The notes under the pieces are model-generated. The model saw only the letters and a list, made by a program, of their open reading frames with translations. It was not told the origin of the DNA and did not search any database. A stretch of 64,000 nt of DNA from Virgibacillus doumboii. Lineage in GTDB: Bacteria > Bacillota > Bacilli > Bacillales > Amphibacillaceae. The first letter of the stretch is position 1. Every line of letters begins with the position of its first letter. The position numbers were made by a program, and so were the translations under genes. The stretch covers positions 1,674,001 to 1,738,000 of the forward strand of contig NZ_CADCWQ010000001.1 in assembly GCF_902806455.1 (NCBI RefSeq), given 5' to 3'. This document shows, one piece after another, positions 27,238 to 36,617 of this stretch.

Positions 27238-28215
27238 ATGCAGAGAGAAAAAGCTGTAATTATTGGAGGCGGACCTTGTGGAATGTCATGTGCCATCGAA
27301 CTCCAGGAGAGGGGAATTTCACCATTAATCATTGAAAAAGAAAATGTGGTAAATACAATCTACAACTTTCCCACACATCAGACTTTTTTCAGTTCAAGTG
27401 AAAAACTTGAAATTGGCAGGTTGCCTTTTATAACAGAAAAGCAAAAACCCGTCCGGATTCAGGCACTTGCTTATTATCGAGCTGTTGCCGAACGCAAGGA
27501 TTTACGAATAAACACATTTGAAAAAGTTACCGGGATAAAATCAAAAGGCGGGACTTTTCAAATAGAAACAGAAAAAATAAATGGTGAAATTTGTGAATAT
27601 CAAACGGATACAGCAATTATTGCTACCGGGTATTATGATCAACCGAATAAAATAAATATTCCTGGTGAAGAGTTATCCATAGTAACTCATTATTTTAAAG
27701 AAGCTCACCCATATTTTAATAAAAATGTAACGGTCATTGGTGGTAAAAACTCAGCCGTGGATGCTGCTCTTGAACTTCATAAGGCGGGAGCAAATGTGAC
27801 AGTGCTATACCGGGGAGAAGAATATTCGAAAAGTATCAAACCTTGGATTCTGCCTGAATTTGACTCGTTAGTAAGAAAGAGCAAGGTTATGATGGAATTT
27901 AACGCAACCCCTATAAAAATCACATACGATAAGGTTTTATATTCAGTAAATGGAGAAACAAAAGAGATTCAAAATGATTTTGTATTTGCAATGACAGGAT
28001 ATAAACCAGATCATGATTTTCTGAAAAAAGCCGGAGTTTTGATTGATGATGAAAGCGGCCGGCCAAAATTTAATGAAGATACGCTGGAAACGAATGTCCC
28101 GGGCATATATGTTGCCGGTGTTGTTGCTGCCGGGTACAATAATAATGAGATCTTCATTGAAAACGGACGGCATCATGGTGAGAAAATTGCCGACGCAATA
28201 ACAAACCAGTCCTAA
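27238..28215 (+). CDS. ypdA: YpdA, bacillithiol disulfide reductase (flavoprotein)
   Basis: A 325-aa FAD- and NADPH-dependent pyridine nucleotide-disulfide oxidoreductase that reduces oxidised bacillithiol in Firmicutes. The FAD-binding IIGGGPCGMSC carries Cys14, the conserved cysteine implicated in catalysis. A second Rossmann motif (VTVIGGKNSAVDAALEL) binds NADPH, and the C-terminal FAD motif lies near VPGIYVAGVV. bshA near the right end of the window belongs to the same thiol system. The gene ends in a strong terminator. Confidence 0.93.
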   Translation: MQREKAVIIGGGPCGMSCAIELQERGISPLIIEKENVVNTIYNFPTHQTFFSSSEKLEIGRLPFITEKQKPVRIQALAYYRAVAERKDLRINTFEKVTGIKSKGGTFQIETEKINGEICEYQTDTAIIATGYYDQPNKINIPGEELSIVTHYFKEAHPYFNKNVTVIGGKNSAVDAALELHKAGANVTVLYRGEEYSKSIKPWILPEFDSLVRKSKVMMEFNATPIKITYDKVLYSVNGETKEIQNDFVFAMTGYKPDHDFLKKAGVLIDDESGRPKFNEDTLETNVPGIYVAGVVAAGYNNNEIFIENGRHHGEKIADAITNQS

Positions 28216-28222
28216 CAAATAA

Positions 28223-28262
28223 AATGGATAACAGTCGATGGCTGTTATCCATTCTTTTTTTG
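28223..28262 (+). terminator. Terminator of ypdA
   Basis: AATGGATAACAG and CTGTTATCCATT form a perfect 12-bp stem, followed by CTTTTTTTT. Confidence 0.92.
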
Positions 28263-28295
28263 CGCATTACATATAGGTACTGTTATTCCATAATT

Positions 28296-28520
28296 GAAAT
28301 AAAATGTGACGTAACTTATTTGAGTGTTTATTCCACCGCTGCGAAAATACACTTCGCTGGTTGTTGCTTTTAATGAATAAAAAGATATATCAAGATTTTT
28401 AAACCATTAAAACCAGCAAATGGAATATGCGAGACTCCTGCTCAGAAGTTCAAGCTAGGCGAGTCTCGGAAGCGAGGTACGAGCTGAGGAGGCTCGGCAC
28501 TCTATACTGAAGCAAATAGC
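28296..28520. repeat. Repeat family copy E (partial, diverged)
   Basis: The left end AAAATGTGACGTAACTTATT and the following CCACCGCTGCGAAAATACAC, then CTTCGCTGG, match the left arm of the copies at 36.1 and 53.7 kb. The right half (GAGACTCCTGC, GAGGCTCGGC) is rearranged and the right terminal repeat is not found. It fills the gap between the ypdA terminator and the convergent asparaginase gene. Confidence 0.6.
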
Positions 28521-28549
28521 AACAATTCATTCAGTAAACAGGCTTTCTA

Positions 28550-29521
28550 TCAGTATTCTTTTTCAAAAATATTTGTTAGTTCCTTAACATTGCTAGTTGT
28601 TTCCAAGGCGATTAGTAATTTTAATCTGGCTTTCGGGCCTGTTAATCCGTTGGCTAATATAACACCCTTTTCTTTCAACTGCTTTCCTCCGCCATCATAG
28701 GCATATGTTGGTTGTACAATCCCCTGAAAGCATCTGGATACAAGTATTACAGGTATATTATCCTCAATCATTTGCTGGATTGGTCTGACCGTCCTTACAG
28801 GTAAGTTACCTTGCCCCAATCCTTCAATTACAATTCCGTCCGGTCCGGTCTCATGCAGCGCGCTCAAAATTTGCTCGTCCATCCCAGCGTATGCTTTTAA
28901 TAAAAACACATTTTTGTCAATTTGGTTTACCGGGTGTATATGCCTCGATATGATCGTATGGTGAAATATAATCGACTCTTTAGTAATAATTCCAATTGGC
29001 CCGTATTGCGGACTTTGAAATGTAGCTACATTACTTGTTGATGTCTTTGTTACATTCCTTGCTGTGTGAATCTCATCGTTCATTACAACCAGCACGCCTT
29101 TGTTTCCGGCTTCACTGTCAGATGCCACCCGGAATGAACTGATTAAGTTATATAGAGCATCAGATCCAATTTCGTTACTTGACCGCATGGCACCTGTGAT
29201 TATAACTGGTTTATCTGTATCGAGTACAAGATCAAGAAAATATGCCGTTTCTTCCAGTGTGTCTGTTCCATGAGTAATAACAAATCCGTCATAATCATCG
29301 GCCATATCCACAATTTTATTTGCCAAGTCCAGCATATGCTTTGGTGTTATTTGGGGAGAAGGAAGTGAAAAAGCAATGGATTCCTTCACGTTGGCATAAG
29401 CTTTAAAATAATACGATAAATCCGTCAGTGGATGTTTGTCAGTTGTAGTAACTTCTCCGGTATTCTTGTTTTCCAGCATCGAAATTGTTCCGCCTGTATG
29501 TATAATTGCAATATCTTTCAC
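28550..29521 (-). CDS. ansA: L-asparaginase, type I
   Basis: Cytoplasmic asparaginase (about 323 aa) hydrolysing asparagine to aspartate and ammonia. The catalytic threonines lie in HTGGTISM (Thr12) and HGTDTLEETAYFLDL, and the GAMRSS segment is typical. No signal peptide is present. I chose the GTG preceded by GGTGAT; the frame extends ten codons further to an ATG. It is convergent with ypdA and divergent from prsW. The symbol is by family; it stands without aspartase (ansB). Confidence 0.88.
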   Translation of the reverse strand: MKDIAIIHTGGTISMLENKNTGEVTTTDKHPLTDLSYYFKAYANVKESIAFSLPSPQITPKHMLDLANKIVDMADDYDGFVITHGTDTLEETAYFLDLVLDTDKPVIITGAMRSSNEIGSDALYNLISSFRVASDSEAGNKGVLVVMNDEIHTARNVTKTSTSNVATFQSPQYGPIGIITKESIIFHHTIISRHIHPVNQIDKNVFLLKAYAGMDEQILSALHETGPDGIVIEGLGQGNLPVRTVRPIQQMIEDNIPVILVSRCFQGIVQPTYAYDGGGKQLKEKGVILANGLTGPKARLKLLIALETTSNVKELTNIFEKEY

Positions 29522-29606
29522 GTTAATCACCAGCCTAATTTCTATTTTCATTTACATTACTTAATGATACGATGAAATAAACATAATTGGAAAGAGGTTA
29601 TTTGTC

Positions 29607-30284
29607 ATGCTTGCTGTTTTATCAGCCGGGATAGCACCTACGTTTGCCTTAATGGCTTTTTTTTACTTAAAAGATCGATTTACTGAGCCAATAACGTTAA
29701 TATTAAAAACCTTCATATTTGGTGCTTTACTTGTATTTCCGATTATGTTTATTCAATATGCCTTTACAGTGGAAAGCCCGGGCACCAGTGCTTTTGTTCA
29801 ATCCTTTTTATATGTCGGTCTTATCGAAGAGTTTTTTAAATGGTTTATATTTCTGTATATTATTTATCATCACACGGAATTTGACGCACATTATGATGGA
29901 ATAATCTATGCTGTTTCCATAAGTTTGGGTTTCGCTACGGTAGAAAATTTATTGTACCTGCTTACCAATGGAATTGAATATGCGTTTACAAGAGCGCTAT
30001 TTCCAGTATCATCCCATGCATTATTCGGTGTTATAATGGGATACCATTTCGGTAAGGCAAAAGTTAAAAGCCGGTATAAAAAATGGAATATTGCATTAGC
30101 TTTGGTATTCCCTTTCATTTTGCATAGCAGTTATAATTATATCCTGGAAACTGTCACAAGCGATTGGCTGACACTGTTAATCCCGTTTATGATTATACTA
30201 TGGATTGTTGGACTCCACCGTATAAAAGCTGCCAATCAGCCAATTATCAACAATATTGATCATAAAAGAAAAATGCGAGCATAA
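29607..30284 (+). CDS. prsW: Intramembrane protease PrsW
   Basis: A polytopic membrane protein of 225 aa matching PrsW of B. subtilis, the site-1 protease that cuts anti-sigma factor RsiW in response to antimicrobial peptides. The glutamate pair in LIEEFFKW, the SLGFATVENLLYL segment and SSHALFGVIMGYHFG are the conserved active-site motifs. Eight hydrophobic helices are visible. The gene lies upstream of sleB, as in B. subtilis. AAAGAGGTT precedes the ATG. Confidence 0.9.
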   Translation: MLAVLSAGIAPTFALMAFFYLKDRFTEPITLILKTFIFGALLVFPIMFIQYAFTVESPGTSAFVQSFLYVGLIEEFFKWFIFLYIIYHHTEFDAHYDGIIYAVSISLGFATVENLLYLLTNGIEYAFTRALFPVSSHALFGVIMGYHFGKAKVKSRYKKWNIALALVFPFILHSSYNYILETVTSDWLTLLIPFMIILWIVGLHRIKAANQPIINNIDHKRKMRA

Positions 30285-30325
30285 ATCCTTTGTTTCTAAA
30301 CCTTTAGATACAAAGGATTTTTTAT
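30283..30325 (+). terminator. Terminator of prsW
   Basis: AAATCCTTTGT and ACAAAGGATTT form an 11-bp stem, followed by TTTTATGG. The stem begins at the prsW stop codon. Confidence 0.82.
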
Positions 30326-30406
30326 GGTTGAAATTCTTAATGAATAAAATAGACATTATGTTAAAAAATAGATATTACTTGATAATGTACAGCAGGAGGA
30401 AACTAA

Positions 30407-31291
30407 ATGAACTATAAAAAAATGTTTCTATTCTTTTTCATTATATGTGTTTTGGCGATAGGACTTCAATCAACTTTTTCCACAAAGCCGGTAAATGCAT
30501 TTTCCGAACAAGTAATTCAACATGGTTCTACAGGTGATGACGTTATTGAATTGCAGGCAAGACTACAATATTTGGGATTTTATAATGGAAATATTGACGG
30601 GGTATTCGGCTGGGGAACCTATTGGGCATTACGTAATTTTCAGTATGAATTCAGCCTGGAAGTTGATGGACTTGCCGGACCAGAAACAAAACAAAAACTG
30701 ACGGAAGCAAGTGAATATGACAAACAGTATGTAAAAAAACAAATACGACAAGGAAACGACTTTACACACTATGGGGGTATGCCTAATTCCCAGCAATCTG
30801 AAGGGAATACCAATAATCAACAGAATACCAATAACCAGCAGAATACCAATAATCAACAGAATACGAACAATCAGCAGGGTGGAGGAAACCAGCAGGATGC
30901 GGTTGAACCAACTGCTGTTAACGTACCCCAAGGATACTCGCAAAATGACATTCAATTAATGGCAAATGCGGTAAATGGGGAGGCAAGGGGTGAACCCTAT
31001 GTTGGTCAGGTAGCAGTCGCTGCTGTAATTCTGAATCGAGTAGAGAGTCCCTCATTTCCCAATACAGTATCAGGCGTAATATTTGAACCACGGGCATTCA
31101 CTGCGGTAGCTGATGGACAAATATGGCTGACACCATCTGAAAAATCAAGAAAAGCTGTACTGGATGCAATAAATGGTTGGGATCCTTCAGGCAATGCAAT
31201 TTATTATTTTAACCCCAACACTGCAACATCTGATTGGATATGGTCCAGACCTCAGATTAAGAAGATAGGAAAACATATATTTGCCAAATAG
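30407..31291 (+). CDS. sleB: Spore cortex-lytic enzyme SleB
   Basis: Germination lytic transglycosylase (294 aa) acting on muramic-lactam-containing cortex. A signal peptide ends at about VNA (residue 31). A peptidoglycan-binding repeat follows (about 37-95, VIELQARLQYLGFYNG). A Gln/Asn-rich linker with four NTNNQQ repeats (134-157) leads to the catalytic Hydrolase_2 domain (about 180-294), whose catalytic glutamate is in NGEARGE. CAGGAGGAAAC precedes the ATG. ypeB, needed for SleB stability in spores, starts 15 bases after the stop. Confidence 0.95.
   Translation: MNYKKMFLFFFIICVLAIGLQSTFSTKPVNAFSEQVIQHGSTGDDVIELQARLQYLGFYNGNIDGVFGWGTYWALRNFQYEFSLEVDGLAGPETKQKLTEASEYDKQYVKKQIRQGNDFTHYGGMPNSQQSEGNTNNQQNTNNQQNTNNQQNTNNQQGGGNQQDAVEPTAVNVPQGYSQNDIQLMANAVNGEARGEPYVGQVAVAAVILNRVESPSFPNTVSGVIFEPRAFTAVADGQIWLTPSEKSRKAVLDAINGWDPSGNAIYYFNPNTATSDWIWSRPQIKKIGKHIFAK
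30806..30877 (+). repeat. Four tandem 18-bp repeats inside sleB
   Basis: Unit AATACCAATAATCAACAG (with small variations) is repeated four times in frame and encodes NTNNQQ, part of the flexible linker between the peptidoglycan-binding and catalytic domains. Copy number could vary by slippage without a frameshift. Confidence 0.9.
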
Positions 31292-31306
31292 TGAGGAGTG
31301 ATATAA

Positions 31307-32650
31307 ATGGTACGATGGATATTAATAGGCGTTCTTACTGTCGGACTTGCCGGGACAGCATTTTGGGGCTACCAGGAACATCAGGAAAAAAATGAAGTTC
31401 TTATCCAGGCAGAAAATACGTATCAGCGGGCATTTCATGAACTCTCCTATAATATGGATCTGCTGCATGATAAAATAGGAACGGCACTTGCAATGAACTC
31501 GAGAGAAAGATTATCTCCGCAAATGGTTGAAATATGGCGGCTGACATCTGAAGCAATATCAAATGTAGGACAATTGCCTCTCACATTGCTGCCTTTTAAT
31601 AAAACGGAAGAATTCCTTTCAAATATAGGTGATTTTACCTATCGAACTGCAGTCAGGGATTTAAAGAAGGAACCATTAAGCGAAAAGGAAACATCTAAAC
31701 TTGAAGAACTGTATAAACAATCCAAGGAATTGAAAGATGAACTTCGTCAGGTTCAGCATGTCGTGTTGGATGAGAATCTTCGTTGGATGGATGTACAACT
31801 TGCATTAGCAACAAAGGATGAACAGTCGGATAATACTATTGTTGACGGCTTTAAAACTGTTGAAAAGAAAGTAGAAGGTTTTACCGAAAGCAATGTAGAT
31901 TCTTCAATCAGTGGAACATCTTCCAATGAGCATAAGTATCAATTTTTAAAAGGTGATAAAATTGGTAAAACCAAAGCATTGGAACGAAGCAAAGAATTAT
32001 TTAATGTAAAAAATGAGGATAATATAACAATCACTAAAAATGGAAAAGGGGCCGATATACCTGTCTATAGTATCTCGTATCAAAATGGAAAGAAAACTGG
32101 GTATATGGACATGTCTCAACAAGGCGGACATCCTATTACATTATTGGTAAACCGGAATGTTGGTGAACAAAAAATCAGTCTTAATGAGGGGCTTGAAAAG
32201 GCTGAAGGCTACCTGAAAAAACACAATTTTGAAGATATGATGATATTTCAAAGTAACCAATATGATAACATTGGGGTATATTCGTTTCTTTATGATCAGA
32301 ATGGAATCCGCGTTTATTCTGATGCTATTGAAGTTAAAGTAGCACTGGATAATGGTGATCTCCTTGGTCTTACTGCTCGAAATTACTTTATGAATCATAA
32401 GAAAAGAGATATTCCGGAGCCGAAGATATCCAAAAAAGAGGCTAAGGATAAAGTAAACCCGGACGTTCAGATTAACGAGGAGCATTTGGCGGTAATCGAT
32501 AACGATGTTGGTGAAGAGGTATTAGTCTATGAATTCTTAGGCACGATGGGAAATGAGACATACCGCATATTTATAAATGCAATGAATGGTTCAGAAGAAA
32601 AGGTTGAAAGACTGGACGGGAAGGAAATTAATTTTGCTGCTGTATTTTAG
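31307..32650 (+). CDS. ypeB: Germination protein YpeB
   Basis: A 447-aa spore inner-membrane protein with an N-terminal membrane helix (about residues 3-20), a helical region and C-terminal PepSY-type repeats. In B. subtilis it forms a pair with SleB that protects and holds it until germination. GTGAGGAGTG lies before the ATG, and the 15-base gap to sleB supports one operon. Expression in the forespore is expected from the family. Confidence 0.95.
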   Translation: MVRWILIGVLTVGLAGTAFWGYQEHQEKNEVLIQAENTYQRAFHELSYNMDLLHDKIGTALAMNSRERLSPQMVEIWRLTSEAISNVGQLPLTLLPFNKTEEFLSNIGDFTYRTAVRDLKKEPLSEKETSKLEELYKQSKELKDELRQVQHVVLDENLRWMDVQLALATKDEQSDNTIVDGFKTVEKKVEGFTESNVDSSISGTSSNEHKYQFLKGDKIGKTKALERSKELFNVKNEDNITITKNGKGADIPVYSISYQNGKKTGYMDMSQQGGHPITLLVNRNVGEQKISLNEGLEKAEGYLKKHNFEDMMIFQSNQYDNIGVYSFLYDQNGIRVYSDAIEVKVALDNGDLLGLTARNYFMNHKKRDIPEPKISKKEAKDKVNPDVQINEEHLAVIDNDVGEEVLVYEFLGTMGNETYRIFINAMNGSEEKVERLDGKEINFAAVF

Positions 32651-32677
32651 GGAAAGATTAAGTCTTTCCCTTTTTTG
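32650..32677 (+). terminator. Terminator of sleB-ypeB
   Basis: GGGAAAGA and TCTTTCCC pair around TTAAG, followed by TTTTTTGATTTTT. Confidence 0.88.
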
Positions 32678-32728
32678 ATTTTTCTGTAATAATAGGTATA
32701 TCGTATTACTTAAATGGGGGTATTAAAT

Positions 32729-33379
32729 TTGAGAATTGGAACATTACTCACCATCGAAATCAAACAACCGAATAATAAGGAAACAAAGAAATATCGATGT
32801 AAAGTTATTGAGAAAAACGAGCACTATATATTTATCGATTATCCAATTGAAACGAAAACCAATAAAACTGGATTTCTGCCAAAAGGCACACGTTTTACAG
32901 CTACATATGTAGGTAAGGATCAATCCGTTTATTTGTTTCATACAGAAATTGTAGCAAAGGTTAAATTAAATGTACCTGCACTTGCAATATACTTTCCTGA
33001 TAAAAAGGATATTAAAAAAATACAGCGTCGTGAATATGTGCGGATCGAAACAGCAGTGGATGTTGCGTTTCATGGTACAAATGAACCATTTACGACAGTA
33101 ACATCCGATATTAGCGGCGGGGGAATGTCAATGATTATCCCTAATGGTAAAAATGTCACAACCAATGAATCTGCCGATGTTTGTATCGTTCTTAAGATGC
33201 ATTCAGGAGATTACAGCTATGTAAATGCACAGGCGGAAGTGATTCGTGTAAAAGAGGATGGAAATAAAGTTAAGACGGCTTCAATGAAGTTTATTTCAGT
33301 TAATAAACAAGTACAACAGAGTATTATCAGGTATTGTTTTGAGAAACAACGTGAGGCCAGAAAAAAAGAGTTATTATAA
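32729..33379 (+). CDS. ypfA: PilZ-domain protein, c-di-GMP receptor candidate (YpfA/DgrA)
   Basis: A 216-aa YcgR-type protein: an N-terminal flagellar-brake-like beta barrel (about 1-95) and a PilZ domain with the arginine-rich QRREYVRIE and DISGGGMSM motifs that bind cyclic di-GMP. The B. subtilis counterpart inhibits motility. I chose the TTG at 32729 because GGGGG ends eight bases before it; an ATG at 32714 is out of position. Size equals the B. subtilis protein (217 aa). Confidence 0.88.
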   Translation: MRIGTLLTIEIKQPNNKETKKYRCKVIEKNEHYIFIDYPIETKTNKTGFLPKGTRFTATYVGKDQSVYLFHTEIVAKVKLNVPALAIYFPDKKDIKKIQRREYVRIETAVDVAFHGTNEPFTTVTSDISGGGMSMIIPNGKNVTTNESADVCIVLKMHSGDYSYVNAQAEVIRVKEDGNKVKTASMKFISVNKQVQQSIIRYCFEKQREARKKELL

Positions 33380-33438
33380 GCAAAAACCGATAGACCACTT
33401 TTTTATAATTATGTTATTATTTATATAGAGTTTAATTC

Positions 33439-33466
33439 AAACTTGGCTTTGGCCAAGTTTTTCCTT
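33439..33466 (+). terminator. Terminator of ypfA
   Basis: AAACTTGGC and GCCAAGTTT form a perfect 9-bp stem with a four-base loop, followed by TTCCTTT. Confidence 0.8.
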
Positions 33467-33518
33467 TAATGGCAAAATTACTACCATGAATGGAAGATGA
33501 GAGGAATGAAGTACATCA

Positions 33519-34208
33519 ATGGATTATAAGCAAATAGCAATAGCAATCGATGGTCCGGCCGCAGCAGGCAAAAGTACCGTAGCTAAAATCGTAGCAGAGA
33601 GACTTTCCTATATTTATATTGATACTGGTGCAATGTATCGCAGTTTGACCTTAAAAGCTCTTACAAACCAAATTTCCCTTGAAGATGAACATTCACTTGC
33701 CGGGTTATTGGCTGACACAGATATAGAGCTTATCCAGAGAGAGGATGGTCAGCATGTGATGGTTGATGGTGAAGATGTTACATCGGAAATACGCACCAAT
33801 GAGGTTACAAACAATGTATCACAGGTTGCAAAACACCCCAGTATTCGCGAAGACATGGTAAGAAGACAACAGGAATTAGCTGAAAAACGAGGAGTAGTCA
33901 TGGATGGAAGGGATATTGGGACACATGTCATCCCTGATGCGGAGGTAAAGATTTTTCTGATTGCAACTGTTGAAGAGCGTGCCAAAAGAAGGCATAAAGA
34001 AAATTTGGAAAAAGGATTCTCCTCTGATTTGGAAGAACTAAAACGTGAAATAGAACAAAGAGACTTAATCGATTCAAAGAGAGAGGCTGCACCTTTATTA
34101 AAAGCTGATGATGCAATCGAAATCGATACTACGTCATTAACAATTAATCAAGTGGCTGAATCTATCCTGAATAAGGCAAGAAAAGTAATTGCTGAGCAGA
34201 GGGGTTAG
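33519..34208 (+). CDS. cmk: Cytidylate kinase
   Basis: Phosphorylates CMP and dCMP with ATP in pyrimidine nucleotide salvage and supply; 229 aa. The P-loop is GPAAAGKST (residues 12-20). DTGAMYRS and the [13 protein letters not shown] segment with its following lid ([10 protein letters not shown]) are the family signature. GAGAGG lies about 14 bases before the ATG, longer than usual, so the start is less certain than the gene. plsC follows three bases later. Confidence 0.95.
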   Translation: MDYKQIAIAIDGPAAAGKSTVAKIVAERLSYIYIDTGAMYRSLTLKALTNQISLEDEHSLAGLLADTDIELIQREDGQHVMVDGEDVTSEIRTNEVTNNVSQVAKHPSIREDMVRRQQELAEKRGVVMDGRDIGTHVIPDAEVKIFLIATVEERAKRRHKENLEKGFSSDLEELKREIEQRDLIDSKREAAPLLKADDAIEIDTTSLTINQVAESILNKARKVIAEQRG

Positions 34209-34211
34209 AAA

Positions 34212-34817
34212 ATGAGTCTTTATAAATTTGCAAAATATGTTGTTTCACTACTTTTTTATCCATTGTACAGAATTAAGGTCATCGGAAAGGAAAATGTTCC
34301 AAAAAAAGGACCTGTTATTATTTGCTCCAATCATATTTCAAATCTGGACCCTCCAGTAGTTGGAATTACTTCTCCACGTGATATTTATTTTATGGCAAAA
34401 GGAGAACTTTTTGAAAAACCGTTTTTAGGAAAATTATTATTAGGTATTCATGCATTTCCAGTCAAACGAGGATTACGTGATCGAAATGCACTGCGAAAAG
34501 GGCTGCAGATTTTAAAAGATGGAAATACTTTGGGATTATTTCCTGAGGGTACTCGAAGTAAGACAGGAAAGCTTGGCAAGCCACTTTCAGGGGCGGGATT
34601 TTTTGCGTTGAGATCCAATGCAGCAATCGTTCCATGTGCGATTATAGGTCCATATAAGCCAGGCAAAAAACTTACGGTGATTTATGGTAAACCTATCAAT
34701 ATGGAGCCATATCGGGCCGCTAAAGCATCAGCTAAGGATACAGCAGAAGCAATTATGGATGAGATTGGAAATCTGATCAAAAACCATGAATCAAAGTCTT
34801 CATTACTTGACAAATAA
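34212..34817 (+). CDS. plsC: 1-acyl-sn-glycerol-3-phosphate acyltransferase (PlsC family)
   Basis: Acyltransferase of about 201 aa making phosphatidic acid from lysophosphatidic acid at the membrane. The catalytic NHISNLDPP (HX4D) and the substrate motif FPEGTRSKTGKLG are complete. A hydrophobic N-terminal segment (about 8-22) anchors it. It begins three bases after cmk and precedes the S1-domain gene, the cmk-plsC-rpsA-like order seen in many Firmicutes. Confidence 0.92.
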   Translation: MSLYKFAKYVVSLLFYPLYRIKVIGKENVPKKGPVIICSNHISNLDPPVVGITSPRDIYFMAKGELFEKPFLGKLLLGIHAFPVKRGLRDRNALRKGLQILKDGNTLGLFPEGTRSKTGKLGKPLSGAGFFALRSNAAIVPCAIIGPYKPGKKLTVIYGKPINMEPYRAAKASAKDTAEAIMDEIGNLIKNHESKSSLLDK

Positions 34818-34891
34818 TTGTAAATATTAGAAGTTATAAAAAGAACATATAAGTGTATTGTTGTTTTTGGATTATAAGGAGGGCTATTTGT

Positions 34892-36022
34892 ATGAGTGAA
34901 TCTAGTAATGAAATGCAACAGGTAAACGTAGGCGATATTCTTACAGGAACTGTAGTAAAGGTAGATGACAAACAAGTTCTTGTAGATATTGGATATAAAA
35001 CGGAAGGGATTTTACCGATAAGTGAATTGTCGAGTCTTCATATTGAACAAGCAAGTGATGTTGTGAAAGAAAATGATACACTTACTTTAAAAGTTAAAAA
35101 AGTGGAGGATGATGAAGTAATCCTGTCCAAAAAAGCTGTTGATGCTGAAAAAGCATGGGAAACATTAGAAGAAACATATAACAATAATGAAGTATTTGAA
35201 ACGGAAGTAAAAGAAATAGTTAAAGGCGGATTAGTGGTTGACGTTGGTCTGCGTGGCTTTATTCCCGCTTCATTAGTGGAAACATATTTTGTAGAGGATT
35301 TTACTGATTACAAAAATAAAACACTAACTGTTAAAATTGTTGATCTCAACAGAGAACAAAATCGGGTTATACTATCCCATAAAGATGTAGTACAGGAAGC
35401 TGCGAATATACAAAAACAACAATTAGTCCAGACTCTTGAAGAAGGTCAGGTTTTAGAGGGGACAGTTCAGCGACTGACCAGTTTCGGTGTATTCGTTGAT
35501 CTTGGGGGAATTGATGGACTTGTTCATATTTCCCAATTGGCACACGAACATGTTGAAAAGGCTTCTGATGTAGTTTCAGAAGGCGATACAATTAAAGTAG
35601 AAATTCTATCCGTAGACAGGGATAATGAACGTATTTCTCTTTCACGTAAAAAAACACTTCCTGGACCATGATCAGGTATTCAGGAAAAGGTATCAAGCGG
35701 AGATGTACTGGAAGGAACAGTAAAACGTCTTGTTACATTTGGTGCTTTTGTTGAAATTTTCCCTGGTGTTGAGGGACTTGTTCATATTTCTCAAATTGCC
35801 AACCGTCATGTAGGTACACCACAGGAAGTTCTTGAGGTTGGTCAGGAAATAAAAGTAAAGGTTCTGGAAGTTAATGAAGAGGAAGAACGGATGTCATTAA
35901 GCATCAAGGAGTTAGAACAGGAACAGGAAGCAGCAGAATTTAAACAGTATGAAAAAGACGAAGACCAATCAGGTTTCCAACTCGGCGATTTCATTGGAGA
36001 TAAACTGGATAAATACAAATAA
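34892..36022 (+). pseudogene. ypfD: S1-domain RNA-binding protein YpfD, interrupted by in-frame TGA
   Basis: Ribosomal protein S1 homologue. With the stop read through, the frame spans 376 codons, the usual length of YpfD (about 380 aa), with four S1 domains at about 10-83, 97-165, 180-254 and 270-345. Codon 260 (35669-35671) is TGA in the context TLPGP-stop. Relatives have TLPGPW here, so a single TGG-to-TGA change explains it. The frame continues without shift through GDVLEGTVKRLV and LSIKELEQE to TAA at 36020. No ATG, GTG or TTG with a ribosome binding site directly follows the stop. Options: real nonsense mutation giving a three-domain protein, sequencing error, or readthrough. TAAGGAGGGC precedes the ATG. 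Confidence 0.85.
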
Positions 36023-36036
36023 TATATTTATTATAG

Positions 36037-36070
36037 AAAAGCCCTTCCTTAATCAGGAGGGGCTTTTGCT
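36037..36070 (+). terminator. Terminator of cmk-plsC-ypfD
   Basis: AAAAGCCCTTCC pairs with GGAGGGGCTTTT around TTAATCA, followed by TGCTATGG. Confidence 0.85.
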
Positions 36071-36098
36071 ATGGTTCTTTAGTGCAACCATTACAGTT

Positions 36099-36467
36099 GA
36101 TATATTATGTGCAGTAACTTAATATGAGCGCTGGTCTACCGCTGCGGAAATACACTCCGCTGGGTATGGCTCGCTTTACTTTGATAAATTGTAAAAGCCA
36201 AAAGAACCCCATGTCATAATAGGTTTCTTTACACTGTACCAGCGTTTGATTGGAGCGGAGGGCAGTCGACTCCTGCGGGAAAAGCAACGGCTGAAGACCC
36301 CGCAGGAAGTGGTCTTCTTCCGAGGAGGCTGAAGCGTTGCCCGCGGCTAAGAAGACACTGCGAAAACGAACTTTTTGAGCAGATGTCGCCTTGGTACCCG
36401 GAGGTGTGAAAGCGACTGCCCGTAGCGGAAATCAAATGCGGCGGTTACGTCGCAGTTTATATTTATA
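36099..36467. repeat. Repeat family copy B (369 bp)
   Basis: Ends are GATATATTATGTGCAGTAAC and the inverted GTTACGTCGCAGTTTATATT. Inside are the left arm (CCGCTGCGGAAATACACTCC), an AT-rich centre unlike the other copies, and the GC-rich right arm (GATTGGAGCGGAGGGCAGTC onward). A 62-bp module (36347-36408) interrupts the right arm and is shared with copy C but missing in D. The 35-bp module found in C and D is absent. No gene is supported inside. Confidence 0.85.
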
Positions 36468-36520
36468 ATGACACAATTACCAAAAATTTTTTACAAACCA
36501 ATCCTTAGTTTTAATAATAA

Positions 36521-36549
36521 TTGTGATTACACCTTTCTTTTGCTAGAAT
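36521..36549 (+). promoter_or_regulatory. SigA promoter of der
   Basis: TTGTGA and TAGAAT are 17 bp apart, with TGC making an extended -10, about 70 bases before the der ATG. Confidence 0.6.
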
Positions 36550-36617
36550 TAGTAAAAGCTGAATCAGTATTAGTAAATGTCAAATTTTGTGACAGGAAAA
36601 GAAAGGATGTTCCTTTC

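Noticed and set aside
30806..30877. Short tandem repeats as a CRISPR-like array
   Set aside because: They are contiguous 18-mers without spacers and code in frame for a low-complexity linker.
34892..36022. TGA in ypfD as a programmed selenocysteine codon
   Set aside because: The position is a conserved Trp in relatives, S1 proteins are not selenoproteins, and no convincing selenocysteine insertion hairpin follows.
36105..36435. Open frames of 60-68 codons on the minus strand in repeat B
   Set aside because: They lie wholly within the palindromic repeat, lack ribosome binding sites and reappear as frames in the other copies, as expected of repeated GC-rich DNA.
36468..36617. A 50-residue N-terminal extension of Der
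   Set aside because: No ribosome binding site upstream; it overlaps the predicted promoter, and the ATG at 36618 gives the exact family length.
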